Positions 1 to 8,055 of a stretch of 64,000 nucleotides of DNA are shown in pieces; positions within the stretch are counted from its first letter, which is position 1, and every line of letters starts with the position of its first letter. The stretch is from SYFY01 sp043719475 (lineage in GTDB: Bacteria > Pseudomonadota > Gammaproteobacteria > Pseudomonadales > Azotimanducaceae). The DNA is taken from the NCBI GenBank assembly GCA_043719475.1, contig JAYSTS010000293.1:15782-79781 (forward strand), written 5' to 3'. Made by a program: the position numbers and the translations under genes. The notes beneath the pieces are model-generated. The model worked only from the letters and a program-made list of their open reading frames with translations, did not search any database and had not been told where the DNA came from.

Positions 1-1
1 T

Positions 2-997
2 GAAGTAACGCAGCGGCATCTGATTGACGGTGCCTTGACCGGATTGTTTGAAAGCCTTGATTCTCACTCGCGATTTCTGGGTGTGGATGCGATGCGGGAA
101 ATCGCGTCCGAGGCCCGAGGTCACTACGGTGGTGTGGGGCTGGAGGTTTCTCTGGTCGACCAGTACTTCACGGTCATTCGCACCCTTCCCGGAACGCCCG
201 CTGACAGCGCTGGCATCGAGCCAGGCGATCGACTCGCCGCCGTCGGGGGCGAGTCGTTACGCGGCAAGCGCATCGGCGACGTCATCCAGATGCTGCGAGG
301 CGCACCGGAAACCGATGTTGTCCTCGAAGTAAGACACGGAGAACACCGACGCTCCCTTCGACTTCGCAGACAGCGCATTGACACGATCTCGGTAGAAGGT
401 GAGAAGATCAACCAGGATATGGGCGTCATTCGAATCTCTCTGTTCACTGACAAGACAGCCGACGAAGTCAAAGAAATTCTCGCGATTCTGGATAACGTTG
501 CAACACCCCTCAGGGGGTTGATTCTGGATCTGCGGAACAACCCTGGAGGATTACTGACCTCAGCAGTCGATGTCGCGGACCTGTTCCTCCCCAACGGACT
601 GATCGTACGTACCCAGGGTCGCTCACCAGAAAGTACATCCAGATACGAAGCAACTGTCGGTGATATTGCACACAACCTGCCGCTTGCCATTCTCACTGAC
701 GGCGCCACGGCATCGGCTGCAGAAGTCGTCACTGGAGCCTTGCAGGACTCCAAACGCGCGGTCGTTATCGGGTCGACAACCTACGGCAAGGGCTCTGTTC
801 AGACGTTGTTTGGTGTCGAAGGGAAGAGAGGCATCAAGTTGACCACAGCCCGCTACTACACCCCGCGTGGCAAGGTGATCGATGGCAATGGCATCGAACC
901 CGATGTCGATTGGACCGGTGATTACGGATCACTTCCTGCGTTCGCCGCCAGGACCCTGCACGATGTATCTACCTCGAGTGCATCTACCTCGCAGTGA
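2..997 (+). CDS. C-terminal processing peptidase (S41 family), 5' partial
   Basis: This is the 3' part of a CtpA/Prc-type periplasmic serine protease that cleaves near protein C termini. The frame is open from base 2, and the residues before the first in-frame TTG (35) still match the family (a LIDGALTGLFESLD-type stretch), so the real start lies left of the window. A PDZ domain (substrate binding) occupies roughly the first third. The protease core follows, with the catalytic serine in DGATASAAEVV (codon 713-715) and the lysine in YGKGSVQ (codon 788-790). In many gammaproteobacteria this gene sits upstream of a divergent polysaccharide deacetylase gene (yibQ), as here, but two other genes intervene. 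The family call is firm; the substrate is unknown. Confidence 0.93.
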   Translation, partial: EVTQRHLIDGALTGLFESLDSHSRFLGVDAMREIASEARGHYGGVGLEVSLVDQYFTVIRTLPGTPADSAGIEPGDRLAAVGGESLRGKRIGDVIQMLRGAPETDVVLEVRHGEHRRSLRLRRQRIDTISVEGEKINQDMGVIRISLFTDKTADEVKEILAILDNVATPLRGLILDLRNNPGGLLTSAVDVADLFLPNGLIVRTQGRSPESTSRYEATVGDIAHNLPLAILTDGATASAAEVVTGALQDSKRAVVIGSTTYGKGSVQTLFGVEGKRGIKLTTARYYTPRGKVIDGNGIEPDVDWTGDYGSLPAFAARTLHDVSTSSASTSQ

Positions 998-1033
998 TTC
1001 AGCCAATACCCCATCATGGCAACCCGGTAAGGC

Positions 1034-1381
1034 ATGACCAATCATCAACTATCCAACTTTCTCTCTATGACAGACCAGTACACACGGACCATTCTCACCA
1101 CCGAACTTGCGGAAAACAGCAGCCGATGCATGGATATCAACGGTACCAATATCCTGATATGCCGGTCGGGCGGGGAGTACTTTGCTGTTCGCAACCTTTG
1201 TACGCATGCCGACTCACCGCTGGACAGTGGGCGTATTCGCAATCGGATGGTCTCATGCCCTTTGCACGGCATGCGGTATGAGCTGGCAACCGGCAAACCG
1301 TTTGGCCAGCTGACCCGGATTCCGCTCAGCACATTTCCGATTCGCATTGTGGACGGCTACCTTGAGGTGGCGGTCAGCTGA
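1034..1381 (+). CDS. Rieske [2Fe-2S] domain protein
   Basis: Small protein of at most 115 residues that is essentially one Rieske domain. The two cluster-binding motifs are visible: CTHADSPL (Cys-x-His) and CPLHGMRYEL (Cys-x2-His), about 16 residues apart. It is probably a soluble electron carrier or the ferredoxin component of an oxygenase, but no oxygenase lies nearby. The start is uncertain: the ATG at 1034 has AAGG almost touching it, and an internal ATG at 1067 would give a more typical N terminus. It lies 36 bases after the S41 protease on the same strand. The fold is confident; the role is not known. Confidence 0.85.
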   Translation: MTNHQLSNFLSMTDQYTRTILTTELAENSSRCMDINGTNILICRSGGEYFAVRNLCTHADSPLDSGRIRNRMVSCPLHGMRYELATGKPFGQLTRIPLSTFPIRIVDGYLEVAVS

Positions 1382-1422
1382 TACGCTCTTGGTATCAGGA
1401 TCTTTCAACGTCGGAGGCAATG

Positions 1423-1905
1423 ATGATCAGGGGCGTCCACCACGTAGCCATATCTACCCCAAACCTCGAGCGGATCGTTGCGTTTTATCGAGATATTGTT
1501 GGCGCGGAAGTCGTTTATGAAGGGGGCTGGCAACGAGGGTCGGACGTCATCGATGGAATCGTCGGCCTGAAGAACTCGGAAGCCAAGCAGGCGATGCTGA
1601 AACTCGGAAACGCCTATCTCGAGTTCTTTGAATACGTTTCCCCTGCCGGCGATCCGAAGAACCCTAAGTACGGGGTCAATGATCACGGCTATACCCATTT
1701 TGCGCTGGACGTGCAGGACATCGACGCGGAATACGAACGGCTGTCTCGAGGCGGAATGACCTTTAATTGTCCGCCACCAAACTTCCCGGGCAGCCCCATA
1801 AGAGCAACCTACGGACGAGATCCGGACGGCAACGTCATCGAAATTCAGGAAATCCGCGACCCCGCACATGGCTTCGCACTGGAGAGAACCAAAACTCGCC
1901 TCTGA
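1423..1905 (+). CDS. VOC (glyoxalase/bleomycin resistance) family protein
   Basis: Protein of about 160 residues with the paired beta-alpha-beta-beta-beta modules of the vicinal oxygen chelate superfamily. The first module begins GVHHVAISTPNLERIVAFY, and the second carries HFALDVQDID and ends with DPDGNVIEIQE. Candidate metal ligands are the early His, a mid-protein Glu or His and the final Glu. Two in-frame ATGs are adjacent (1420 and 1423). A GGAGG at 1413-1417 is better spaced for 1423. VOC enzymes include lyases, dioxygenases and epimerases, so the reaction cannot be assigned. It may be co-transcribed with the Rieske gene 41 bases upstream. Confidence 0.85.
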   Translation: MIRGVHHVAISTPNLERIVAFYRDIVGAEVVYEGGWQRGSDVIDGIVGLKNSEAKQAMLKLGNAYLEFFEYVSPAGDPKNPKYGVNDHGYTHFALDVQDIDAEYERLSRGGMTFNCPPPNFPGSPIRATYGRDPDGNVIEIQEIRDPAHGFALERTKTRL

Positions 1906-2045
1906 ACGTAACCTGACGGTAGTCTGGCGTTCAACCCTGCCCTCACTTATGCTCCCTCTCGCCAGCCGCTCGATTGGCTCGCACATAACAAAAATTACCG
2001 TCCGGCCACGATGCCGGATGGGACAGCAGGACTGGGGGAAGCATC

Positions 2046-2840
2046 CTGTTCACAACGGCCATCAGGCGCGGTTTTGCGTTCGCCTGTTTTTCACTCTTGC
2101 CGATTTCCGGCATCACCGCTGAACTGGCGATCGTCATCGACGATCTCGGTTATCACGCAGATCGTGCGGAGCGCATCCTGCATCTGCCTGGCCCCCTGAC
2201 ACTCGCCGTATTGCCAAACACACCCGGCGGTGTCCAACTTGCGCAGCGAGCACCCGGCTTTGGCAAAGAAGTCATTCTGCATCAACCGATGGAAGCCACG
2301 CCGTCTCGCTGGGCATTGAGAGAGCCAGGAACGCTCATGGCATCAATGAGTGCCCAGGAGTTTGATCGTACCTTTGAAGCTGCTCTTGATCGGCTGCCGA
2401 ACCTGGCGGGAGTCAGCAATCACACCGGCAGCTTGCTGACCAGTTCGCCAGCGGCCATGCAGCGACTGATGGCCATCGTCAAAAAGAGAAATCTCTACTT
2501 CCTGGACAGCCGTACTACTGCCGCCACGGTCGCGCTGGATGTGGCGGAAGCCAACCTGGTACCCGCGACGCATCGTGATGTCTTCCTCGACAACGTCCTT
2601 TCTCTGGAGGCTATCCACAGCGCGTTCAAGGATGCGATTGCAAAGGCTCGCAAAAATGGGAAGGCCATCGTGATCGGTCATCCTCACGAAGCGACAATTC
2701 GATATCTGGAGCATGTGCTTTATGCGCTGCCGAGCGACATCACCCTCGTTTCGGCTGGTTCTCTCGCGCATTCCAGTTATCCAGCAACTGCTGTCCCGCA
2801 GCAAGTTGCAATGTCCCCGCATAGAGCGCTCGCCCAGTAA
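2046..2840 (+). CDS. Divergent polysaccharide deacetylase (YibQ/DUF610 family)
   Basis: NodB-fold protein of the periplasmic YibQ family. The mature part begins ELAIVIDDLGYH, the family's Asp-Asp motif, and later has SNHTGS and IVIGHPHEATI, both typical of the fold. The first ATG/GTG/TTG in this frame is TTG 2097, which would cut into a signal peptide. The same frame upstream encodes a basic then hydrophobic stretch (TTAIRRGFAFACFSLLPISG) ending just before the mature domain. A CTG at 2046 with GGGGGA about 7 bases upstream is the best start I can propose, and it is tentative. The 3' end overlaps convergent hisA by about 100 bases. The enzymatic role of the family is unproven. Confidence 0.85.
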   Translation: MFTTAIRRGFAFACFSLLPISGITAELAIVIDDLGYHADRAERILHLPGPLTLAVLPNTPGGVQLAQRAPGFGKEVILHQPMEATPSRWALREPGTLMASMSAQEFDRTFEAALDRLPNLAGVSNHTGSLLTSSPAAMQRLMAIVKKRNLYFLDSRTTAATVALDVAEANLVPATHRDVFLDNVLSLEAIHSAFKDAIAKARKNGKAIVIGHPHEATIRYLEHVLYALPSDITLVSAGSLAHSSYPATAVPQQVAMSPHRALAQ

Positions 2841-3513
2841 TCACCCCAGCCAAGTCGCTCCCTTCTGACTCCGCCACTGCGCGACACAATCGCTCCAGAT
2901 CTTCGAGTTGGTGCACACCACCCGAGGCAATCACCGGTATGCGCGTACAACGAGCCAGCGCCAGGGTTGACTCGATGTTGACGCCCTCAAGCATGCCGTC
3001 GCGATCGATATCGGTATAGACAATGCCCGCCAGCGGCAGATGCTCAACTGACCGCGCAAAGTCAGTTGCCTGAACTTCCGTAGTCCGATCCCAACCTGCC
3101 GTTGCCAGTCGACCTGCACGCGCGTCCAGTCCGAGTAGAATCTTCTCTGGAAATTGCCTGGCCAGTTCTTCAAGAAAGGCGGGCTCTTCAATAGCCCTCG
3201 TGCCAACGATCAACCGAGCCACACCGACGGCAAAATAGGCCTTCGCAATCGCAAGCGAACGAACGCCGCCTCCAAGCTGAACCGGCACACCAGGAATTGC
3301 CGCTACCATGCGCCCGACCAATTCCCGATTGCGCGGCTGACCGGCAAAGGCGCCGTCGAGGTCCACAATATGCAATCGACGTGCCCCCTGTGCAGCCCAG
3401 CTTCGGGCTGTCGCGACCGGGTCGTCCGAGAAAATCGTTGCTTCGTCCATGCGGCCCTGACGAAGGCGTACACACTGACCTTCCTTGAGATCGATGGCAG
3501 GAATCAGCTCCAT
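2740..3513 (-). CDS. hisA: HisA, phosphoribosyl-formimino-AICAR ribotide isomerase
   Basis: TIM-barrel isomerase of histidine biosynthesis that converts ProFAR to PRFAR. It is 257 residues, the normal length. The start MELIPAIDLKEGQCVRLRQG carries the catalytic Asp of the first half-barrel (AIDLK), DLDGAFAGQP follows, and TDIDRDGMLEGVN carries the second half-barrel Asp. A phosphate-binding GGGVR and a later ASGGV are also present. It lies 8 bases after hisB. hisH, which usually sits between these genes, and hisF, which usually follows, are both absent here. The 3' end overlaps the convergent yibQ-like gene. Confidence 0.96.
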   Translation of the reverse strand: MELIPAIDLKEGQCVRLRQGRMDEATIFSDDPVATARSWAAQGARRLHIVDLDGAFAGQPRNRELVGRMVAAIPGVPVQLGGGVRSLAIAKAYFAVGVARLIVGTRAIEEPAFLEELARQFPEKILLGLDARAGRLATAGWDRTTEVQATDFARSVEHLPLAGIVYTDIDRDGMLEGVNIESTLALARCTRIPVIASGGVHQLEDLERLCRAVAESEGSDLAGVITGRALYAGTLQLAAGQQLLDNWNARENQPKRG

Positions 3514-3521
3514 GGTTACAC

Positions 3522-4115
3522 CTACAACGAACCTTTGGTCGACGGGATCACTCCACCCATTCTCGGATCCTGCGTAACCGCCATTCTCAAGGCTCGACCA
3601 AAAGCCTTGAACAGGGTCTCCGCCTGATGGTGTGCGTTGTCGCCGCGCAGATTGTCGAGATGCACCGTTGCCTGGGCGTGATTGACAAAACCCTGGAAAA
3701 ACTCTCGCAGCAGGTCGACATCAAAATCGCCGACCCGCGCTCTGGTGTAATTGACGTGATAAAACAGTCCCGGTCGTCCCGACAGATCAATCACTGCCCT
3801 GGACAGCGCTTCATCCAGCGGTACATACGCGTGTCCATACCGAAACAGACCAGACTTGTTACCGGCAGCCTGTGCAAAAGCCTGACCGAGAACGATACCA
3901 ACGTCTTCCACGGTATGGTGCGCATCGACCTCCAGATCTCCCTCGGCATTGACATCCAGGTCGATTGATCCGTGGCGGGCGACCTGCGCCAGCATGTGAT
4001 CGAAAAAAGGCAGACCGGTCGCGAGCTGATGCGCACCGGAGCCGTCCAGATCCAGGCGAAGCGAGATACGCGTTTCCTGCGTGTTACGAGTGACCGCCGC
4101 TGTTCGATTGGCCAT
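3522..4115 (-). CDS. hisB: HisB, imidazoleglycerol-phosphate dehydratase
   Basis: Monofunctional 197-residue dehydratase of histidine biosynthesis (IGP to imidazole-acetol phosphate). The two metal-binding repeats typical of the family are seen: HHTVEDVG in the first half and HHQAET in the second. LDLDGSGAHQLATGLPFFDHML near the N terminus is also characteristic. No histidinol-phosphatase domain is fused, unlike the enterobacterial HisB. It is the first gene of a two-gene hisB-hisA unit on the minus strand and probably has its own promoter in the 98 bases before 4213. Confidence 0.96.
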   Translation of the reverse strand: MANRTAAVTRNTQETRISLRLDLDGSGAHQLATGLPFFDHMLAQVARHGSIDLDVNAEGDLEVDAHHTVEDVGIVLGQAFAQAAGNKSGLFRYGHAYVPLDEALSRAVIDLSGRPGLFYHVNYTRARVGDFDVDLLREFFQGFVNHAQATVHLDNLRGDNAHHQAETLFKAFGRALRMAVTQDPRMGGVIPSTKGSL

Positions 4116-4212
4116 TGAAGGAGTACTGAAAAAGAAGGCGCGGCAGTATACCTGTTCGGAATTGTCGCCAGCATCCGCGATATCGGCGGCCCCGCAGCCC
4201 TCCTTAAGCTGC

Positions 4213-4584
4213 CTACTTGAGACGATCCATCAGGCTGCCATGCGGCAAAAAACGGTTTTCCGAATTGGCCTTGATCCAGATGGTCAGCTCAGATGGATAA
4301 GTGCCGCGTTTTTTGAGCTCGCGAACCAGCAGAATAACTGGCGATTTCGCGCCGGCCTCCCAACCGGGAACTTCTTTTTCACCCTTCGCAAATACCCTGA
4401 TCAACGCATGAAGATCAGCATCAACTAGCGTGGCCGCAGCCGCAGCCCAATCCACACTCCCATGTCGAGCGACCACTGCAGTACGCCTGACTGCGTTTGC
4501 ATCCAGCCCAAGACCAGGTTGATCCAATCGGTCAGCCAGCGCGACGAGTTCCGCGAGAAGTACAGGCGTAAGAATGAGTCGCAT
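4213..4584 (-). CDS. Conserved hypothetical protein (123 aa)
   Basis: I do not recognise this protein. Starting at the ATG at 4584 (MRLILTPVLLAELVALADRL) it is 123 residues, predicted mostly helical in the first half, and ends with a TIWIKANSENRFLPHGSLMD tail. The open frame extends further upstream to 4815, but that extension looks like random sequence (many Ser, Cys and Thr) and overlaps the divergent small gene at 4768, so the shorter form is preferred. There is no signal peptide or membrane segment. It lies upstream of hisB on the same strand, 97 bases away, and may be co-transcribed. Confidence 0.6.
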   Translation of the reverse strand: MRLILTPVLLAELVALADRLDQPGLGLDANAVRRTAVVARHGSVDWAAAAATLVDADLHALIRVFAKGEKEVPGWEAGAKSPVILLVRELKKRGTYPSELTIWIKANSENRFLPHGSLMDRLK

Positions 4585-4767
4585 GCTGGCAGGGTCAAAG
4601 CTGTCTACGGCCATATCCGCTGGATATCCGACTATCGTGATGGTGTTACTGCTTATACTAGCGCGACACGCCGTGGGTTCGCTTACAACCTTCATACAGC
4701 CTCGCGCAGACTTTGTGCTGCAATGGACATATTCCTTACGTGGCATGACGAAGTTCACAGGTATTTC

Positions 4768-4983
4768 ATGAACGACAGGATCTATCAGGACGGCGACAAT
4801 CGATGGTACTTCCATGTACGAGGCAATCAGATTGTCGGTCCGTTCGTTTCATCTGAGCAGGCAGAAAGTGGTCTGCTCAAACACGTATCTGTGTGCAGGA
4901 CCAGAACGTCCAGCCGCTTTCGCTGGCCACGCATCATGCTACCCGGCCGACTTTGGCGTGGTGCGTCGACGCCACCGCGATAG
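4768..4983 (+). CDS. Small protein with a WYF...GPF motif (DUF6316-like)
   Basis: 71-codon gene. Its first 40 residues contain a compact pattern, DNRWYFHVRGNQIVGPFVSS, followed by EQAESGL. This resembles a small gammaproteobacterial family of unknown function with a WYF-TREG-GPF core, which I recall as DUF6316; the name is from memory and unverified. The C terminus is basic and may be poorly conserved. It is divergent from the 123-aa gene (183 bases between starts) and ends 47 bases before mutY. Function is unknown. Confidence 0.5.
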   Translation: MNDRIYQDGDNRWYFHVRGNQIVGPFVSSEQAESGLLKHVSVCRTRTSSRFRWPRIMLPGRLWRGASTPPR

Positions 4984-5030
4984 ACCTACACCCCTGCTGA
5001 CCCGATCGACTTTTCAATTCGAGACGTACG

Positions 5031-6095
5031 GTGAGTGATTGGTTTGCGGACCAACTGCTCGGTTGGTATGCGCTCCATGGCCGCAAACATCTACCTTGGC
5101 AGCACCTTCGATCACCGTATCGAGTCTGGCTGTCAGAAGTCATGCTGCAACAGACTCAGGTACAGACAGCACTGCCCTACTTCGAGCGATTTCTGATCCG
5201 ATTCCCTGACCTGGCGAGCCTTTCGCAGGCACCGATCGATGAGGTGCTCCATCTATGGTCAGGCCTCGGTTACTACAGCCGCGCTCGCAATCTGCACAAA
5301 GCCGCGCAAGTCCTTATGAAGGACCATGACGGACAATTTCCCAAAGATATTAAAGCGCTTGAACTTTTGCCGGGCGTCGGTCGCTCGACTGCTGGCGCCA
5401 TCGCGGCCATGGCCTTCGGGGAGAAGGCGGCCATACTCGACGGTAACGTGAAGCGCGTGCTCTGCCGGTTTCATTCTGTCGCGGGATATCCCGGCGACGG
5501 TGCAGTGTCCAGGCGTCTATGGACCCTTGCGGAAGAACACACGCCAGACGAACAGATTGCCGACTATACCCAGGCCATCATGGATCTAGGCGCAACGGTG
5601 TGCACACGGCGTAAACCGGTTTGTACCGAATGTCCCCTCTTCGAACGGTGCGACGCACGCATTCTTGGCGCGGTTGATCGTTTTCCTCAGCCTAAACCAA
5701 GACGCCCCCTGCCTGAGCAAGAGCGCATTTTTGTCCTTCTGGTCGCAGGAGATGGCGCGTGTTTACTCGAACGGCGACCGCCCTCTGGCATCTGGGGCGG
5801 ACTGTGGTCACCTCCTGAAAGGCCGAAACACACCACGCATCGAGCATTTGAGGAAGAATTCGGGACGGAGTTGATCGAACATGCTTCAATCATAATCCAG
5901 CCGTTTGTCCATACTTTCACGCATTTCCGGTTGCTGGTACGTCCGCAGGTTTTTGAAGTAGCTGGCAACTCGACCCGGCAGATCGCTGAACACGCCGATC
6001 GTCTATGGTATTGCCCAGGTGACAATCAACCGATCGGACTGTCGGCCGTGGCCAGTCGGTTGTTACGCGAACTCAAGGAGATATGGTCAACGTGA
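5031..6095 (+). CDS. mutY: MutY, A/G-specific adenine DNA glycosylase
   Basis: Base-excision repair enzyme that removes adenine mispaired with 8-oxoguanine. It is 354 residues with a GTG start. The catalytic Glu is in EVMLQQTQV. The helix-hairpin-helix is LLPGVGRSTAGAIAAMAFG, followed by the catalytic Asp in ILDGNVKRVL. The four cysteines of the [4Fe-4S] cluster lie at CTRRKPVCTECPLFERC (C-x6-C-x2-C-x5-C). The C-terminal third is a NUDIX-like 8-oxoG recognition domain (SGIWGGLWSPPE). Its stop overlaps the yggX start region, the widely conserved mutY-yggX coupling. Confidence 0.97.
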   Translation: MSDWFADQLLGWYALHGRKHLPWQHLRSPYRVWLSEVMLQQTQVQTALPYFERFLIRFPDLASLSQAPIDEVLHLWSGLGYYSRARNLHKAAQVLMKDHDGQFPKDIKALELLPGVGRSTAGAIAAMAFGEKAAILDGNVKRVLCRFHSVAGYPGDGAVSRRLWTLAEEHTPDEQIADYTQAIMDLGATVCTRRKPVCTECPLFERCDARILGAVDRFPQPKPRRPLPEQERIFVLLVAGDGACLLERRPPSGIWGGLWSPPERPKHTTHRAFEEEFGTELIEHASIIIQPFVHTFTHFRLLVRPQVFEVAGNSTRQIAEHADRLWYCPGDNQPIGLSAVASRLLRELKEIWST

Positions 6096-6364
6096 CAAGA
6101 ATGATAACGTGCCGCAAGTACGGAACCTCTCTGGAGGGCCTGGATGTCCCGCCATTGCCAGGCAAACGTGGCGAAACCATCTTTGCGACCATTTCAAAAC
6201 AGGCATGGACGGAGTGGCAGGCGCTGCAAACCACTCTCATCAACGAGAAGCACCTGCGGCTTATCGAGCCGGAAGCTAGACGCTATTTAAACGAGCAGAT
6301 GGAGCGTTTCTTCAACAACGAGGGAACAGATGTTGCAGAGCACTTTGAGCCGAAAATCGAGTAA
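6083..6364 (+). CDS. yggX: YggX family Fe(2+)-trafficking protein
   Basis: Small cytosolic protein linked to protection of Fe-S clusters from oxidation. It has the family signature ITCRKYGTSLEGLDVPPLPG, then ISKQAWTEW, TLINEKHLRL and RRYLNEQMERFF. The length (90-93 aa) is typical. Two starts are possible: ATG 6083 with AAGGAG only 3 bases away, or GTG 6092, which overlaps the mutY stop as GTGA and gives the usual family N terminus. The 3' end overlaps the next gene by about 35 bases. Confidence 0.95.
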   Translation: MVNVTRMITCRKYGTSLEGLDVPPLPGKRGETIFATISKQAWTEWQALQTTLINEKHLRLIEPEARRYLNEQMERFFNNEGTDVAEHFEPKIE

Positions 6365-7844
6365 CCGAGCGGCCTGGTACGGGCTGACGTTCGTCTGTCT
6401 GCTGGCTGCCTGTACGACAATCGACGGCTACCGTGTACCACCGCTCCCCTCCACAGCACCGTTTGCGGGCGCGACCGTCAACCCACGTTTGTACTACGTC
6501 GATAGTCTGATTCCGCGCAGCCCGTGTACAAACTACGATCCATCCACCCGCACCTGTACTGCCGGTAGAGAGCTCGCATTCAGCGGTCTTGACGCTGCCA
6601 ACAACATGGCCCAGGCAGGAGATGTGGTCGTGCTTCGCGGCGGACTTTACTCATCACCCATCCGACCCGCTGCTTCCGGCACCGCTCAAGCGCCGATTAC
6701 ATACCGCAGCCAGACGGGCGAAGTCGCCTCAATCTCTGTTCAGGATGAGCCTGCAATCCAGCTCAAGGGTGTACAGCACATCATCATATCCGGTCTCGTA
6801 CTGCGCGACTCATTGGGGTGGGGACGACTAGAGGATGCTCACTACAATGTCATCTCCGCCAACAAATTCATTGAAGCGCTGGCACGTGGTACTACCGGTG
6901 GCCTAAAACTCGTCCGCAGTCACTTCAATCAGATCCAGAAGAACAGCTTCTATCGCGGCAACGACAGCATTGTCTTGCAGGAGTCCGATCACAATCTCGT
7001 TGCTTTCAATCACCTTGAGTTTGCACGTCACAGCCTGGTCAGCATCCGATGCAGCAACTTCAACGTGATACGGGGCAACTACCTGCACAATGAGCGGCAA
7101 AAGGCCTCGGAAATCTACGACTGCGAGGGCATCAGCGATGCGCCGATGCGATTCGACGCAACCAAGCGCAATCTGTTCGAAGGAAACAACTTTGCCCACG
7201 TTACCGGATCAAGCCAGCCCGACAAGTACAACGGAATCCAGTACAGCCAACAACTGGGAATCGTGCGCAGCAATCTGTTTACCGACAACCAAGGTGGCGC
7301 CATTCACTTCGCGGTCTATGAACAGGAAGCTCTCTACAACTATGGCAATCGTGTCTACGCCAACTGGTTTGTAGCCAATCGATGCCACGCCGTGAGTGGC
7401 TCGATCGGCACTCCACTAAGGGCCAACGACAATCGCGTATTCGGTAACCTTCTGGCACGTAACACGGATTGTTACGGCAGCATCGACAACAAACCACGCG
7501 CGGCGATTTTCAGCAGCACGGAAAACGTCGACTCACCTTCGGGAGAAAACAATCTGCCCATCATCTGGCATGCCCGCACCCAGACCAGCGGCACCGGAAG
7601 GGTAGTAGAAATCAACGACGTTCTGCCATTCTTTGATGGTTTTGCCATACACGGTGAAATCGGCGATGAACTTGAATTCGAAAATTCAGGCCAAACAGCG
7701 CGTCTACAACAAATCGACTACGCCGCAGGGACCTTGCAGCTTGATCGGGACATAAGCTGGACCGCCGGGGCGGGAATCCGAATCACTCGCCAGTCACTAC
7801 CCGATCCCAGGAGTGCCTTGCCAAACCCGGCAATTCGCCACTAG
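6330..7844 (+). CDS. Lipoprotein with right-handed parallel beta-helix
   Basis: 504-residue exported protein. The N terminus has a basic start, a hydrophobic core and a lipobox LAAC followed by TT, so it should be a lipoprotein. The body (about residues 90-400) consists of short repeating strands with many N-x-I, N-x-F and G-N motifs (for example HNLVAFNHLEF, NVIRGNYLH, NRVFGNLLARN), the ladder typical of pectate-lyase-like or NosD-like parallel beta-helices. Such proteins often bind or cleave acidic polysaccharides. No catalytic set can be assigned by eye. The start lies inside yggX, so it is probably translationally coupled. Confidence 0.8.
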   Translation: MLQSTLSRKSSNRAAWYGLTFVCLLAACTTIDGYRVPPLPSTAPFAGATVNPRLYYVDSLIPRSPCTNYDPSTRTCTAGRELAFSGLDAANNMAQAGDVVVLRGGLYSSPIRPAASGTAQAPITYRSQTGEVASISVQDEPAIQLKGVQHIIISGLVLRDSLGWGRLEDAHYNVISANKFIEALARGTTGGLKLVRSHFNQIQKNSFYRGNDSIVLQESDHNLVAFNHLEFARHSLVSIRCSNFNVIRGNYLHNERQKASEIYDCEGISDAPMRFDATKRNLFEGNNFAHVTGSSQPDKYNGIQYSQQLGIVRSNLFTDNQGGAIHFAVYEQEALYNYGNRVYANWFVANRCHAVSGSIGTPLRANDNRVFGNLLARNTDCYGSIDNKPRAAIFSSTENVDSPSGENNLPIIWHARTQTSGTGRVVEINDVLPFFDGFAIHGEIGDELEFENSGQTARLQQIDYAAGTLQLDRDISWTAGAGIRITRQSLPDPRSALPNPAIRH

Positions 7845-7907
7845 ACAGCGTGGGAACAACGTAGTACTTTTTCGACTGGCCCGGATTTCTTTGCTGGAAC
7901 CAGGACC

Positions 7908-7996
7908 ACGAAAAAAAGGCAAGGCAAGGCAAGGCAAGACAGGGAAAAAAAACAGGAAAAGACAGGAAGAGACAGGAAGAGAAAAGGCAGATAGAA
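7908..7996 (+). repeat. Homopurine low-complexity tract with 5-bp tandem repeats
   Basis: This stretch is almost entirely purine with occasional C on the plus strand. It contains four near-perfect AAGGC units (7916-7935), an A-run, and then repeated GACAGGAAGA-type units up to about 7996. It lies between the beta-helix lipoprotein and panB, 60 bases before the panB ATG. An open frame runs through it in frame with panB but has no family resemblance. Confidence 0.75.
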
Positions 7997-8055
7997 ACGT
8001 CCCCACTCCCGTGAGTCATCACGTGGACTTGATCCCAACAGGACAGGTACCCATC

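Noticed and set aside
7813..8055. N-terminal extension of panB
   Set aside because: The extension is encoded by the homopurine repeat and is absent from the PanB family; ATG 8056 gives the normal protein.
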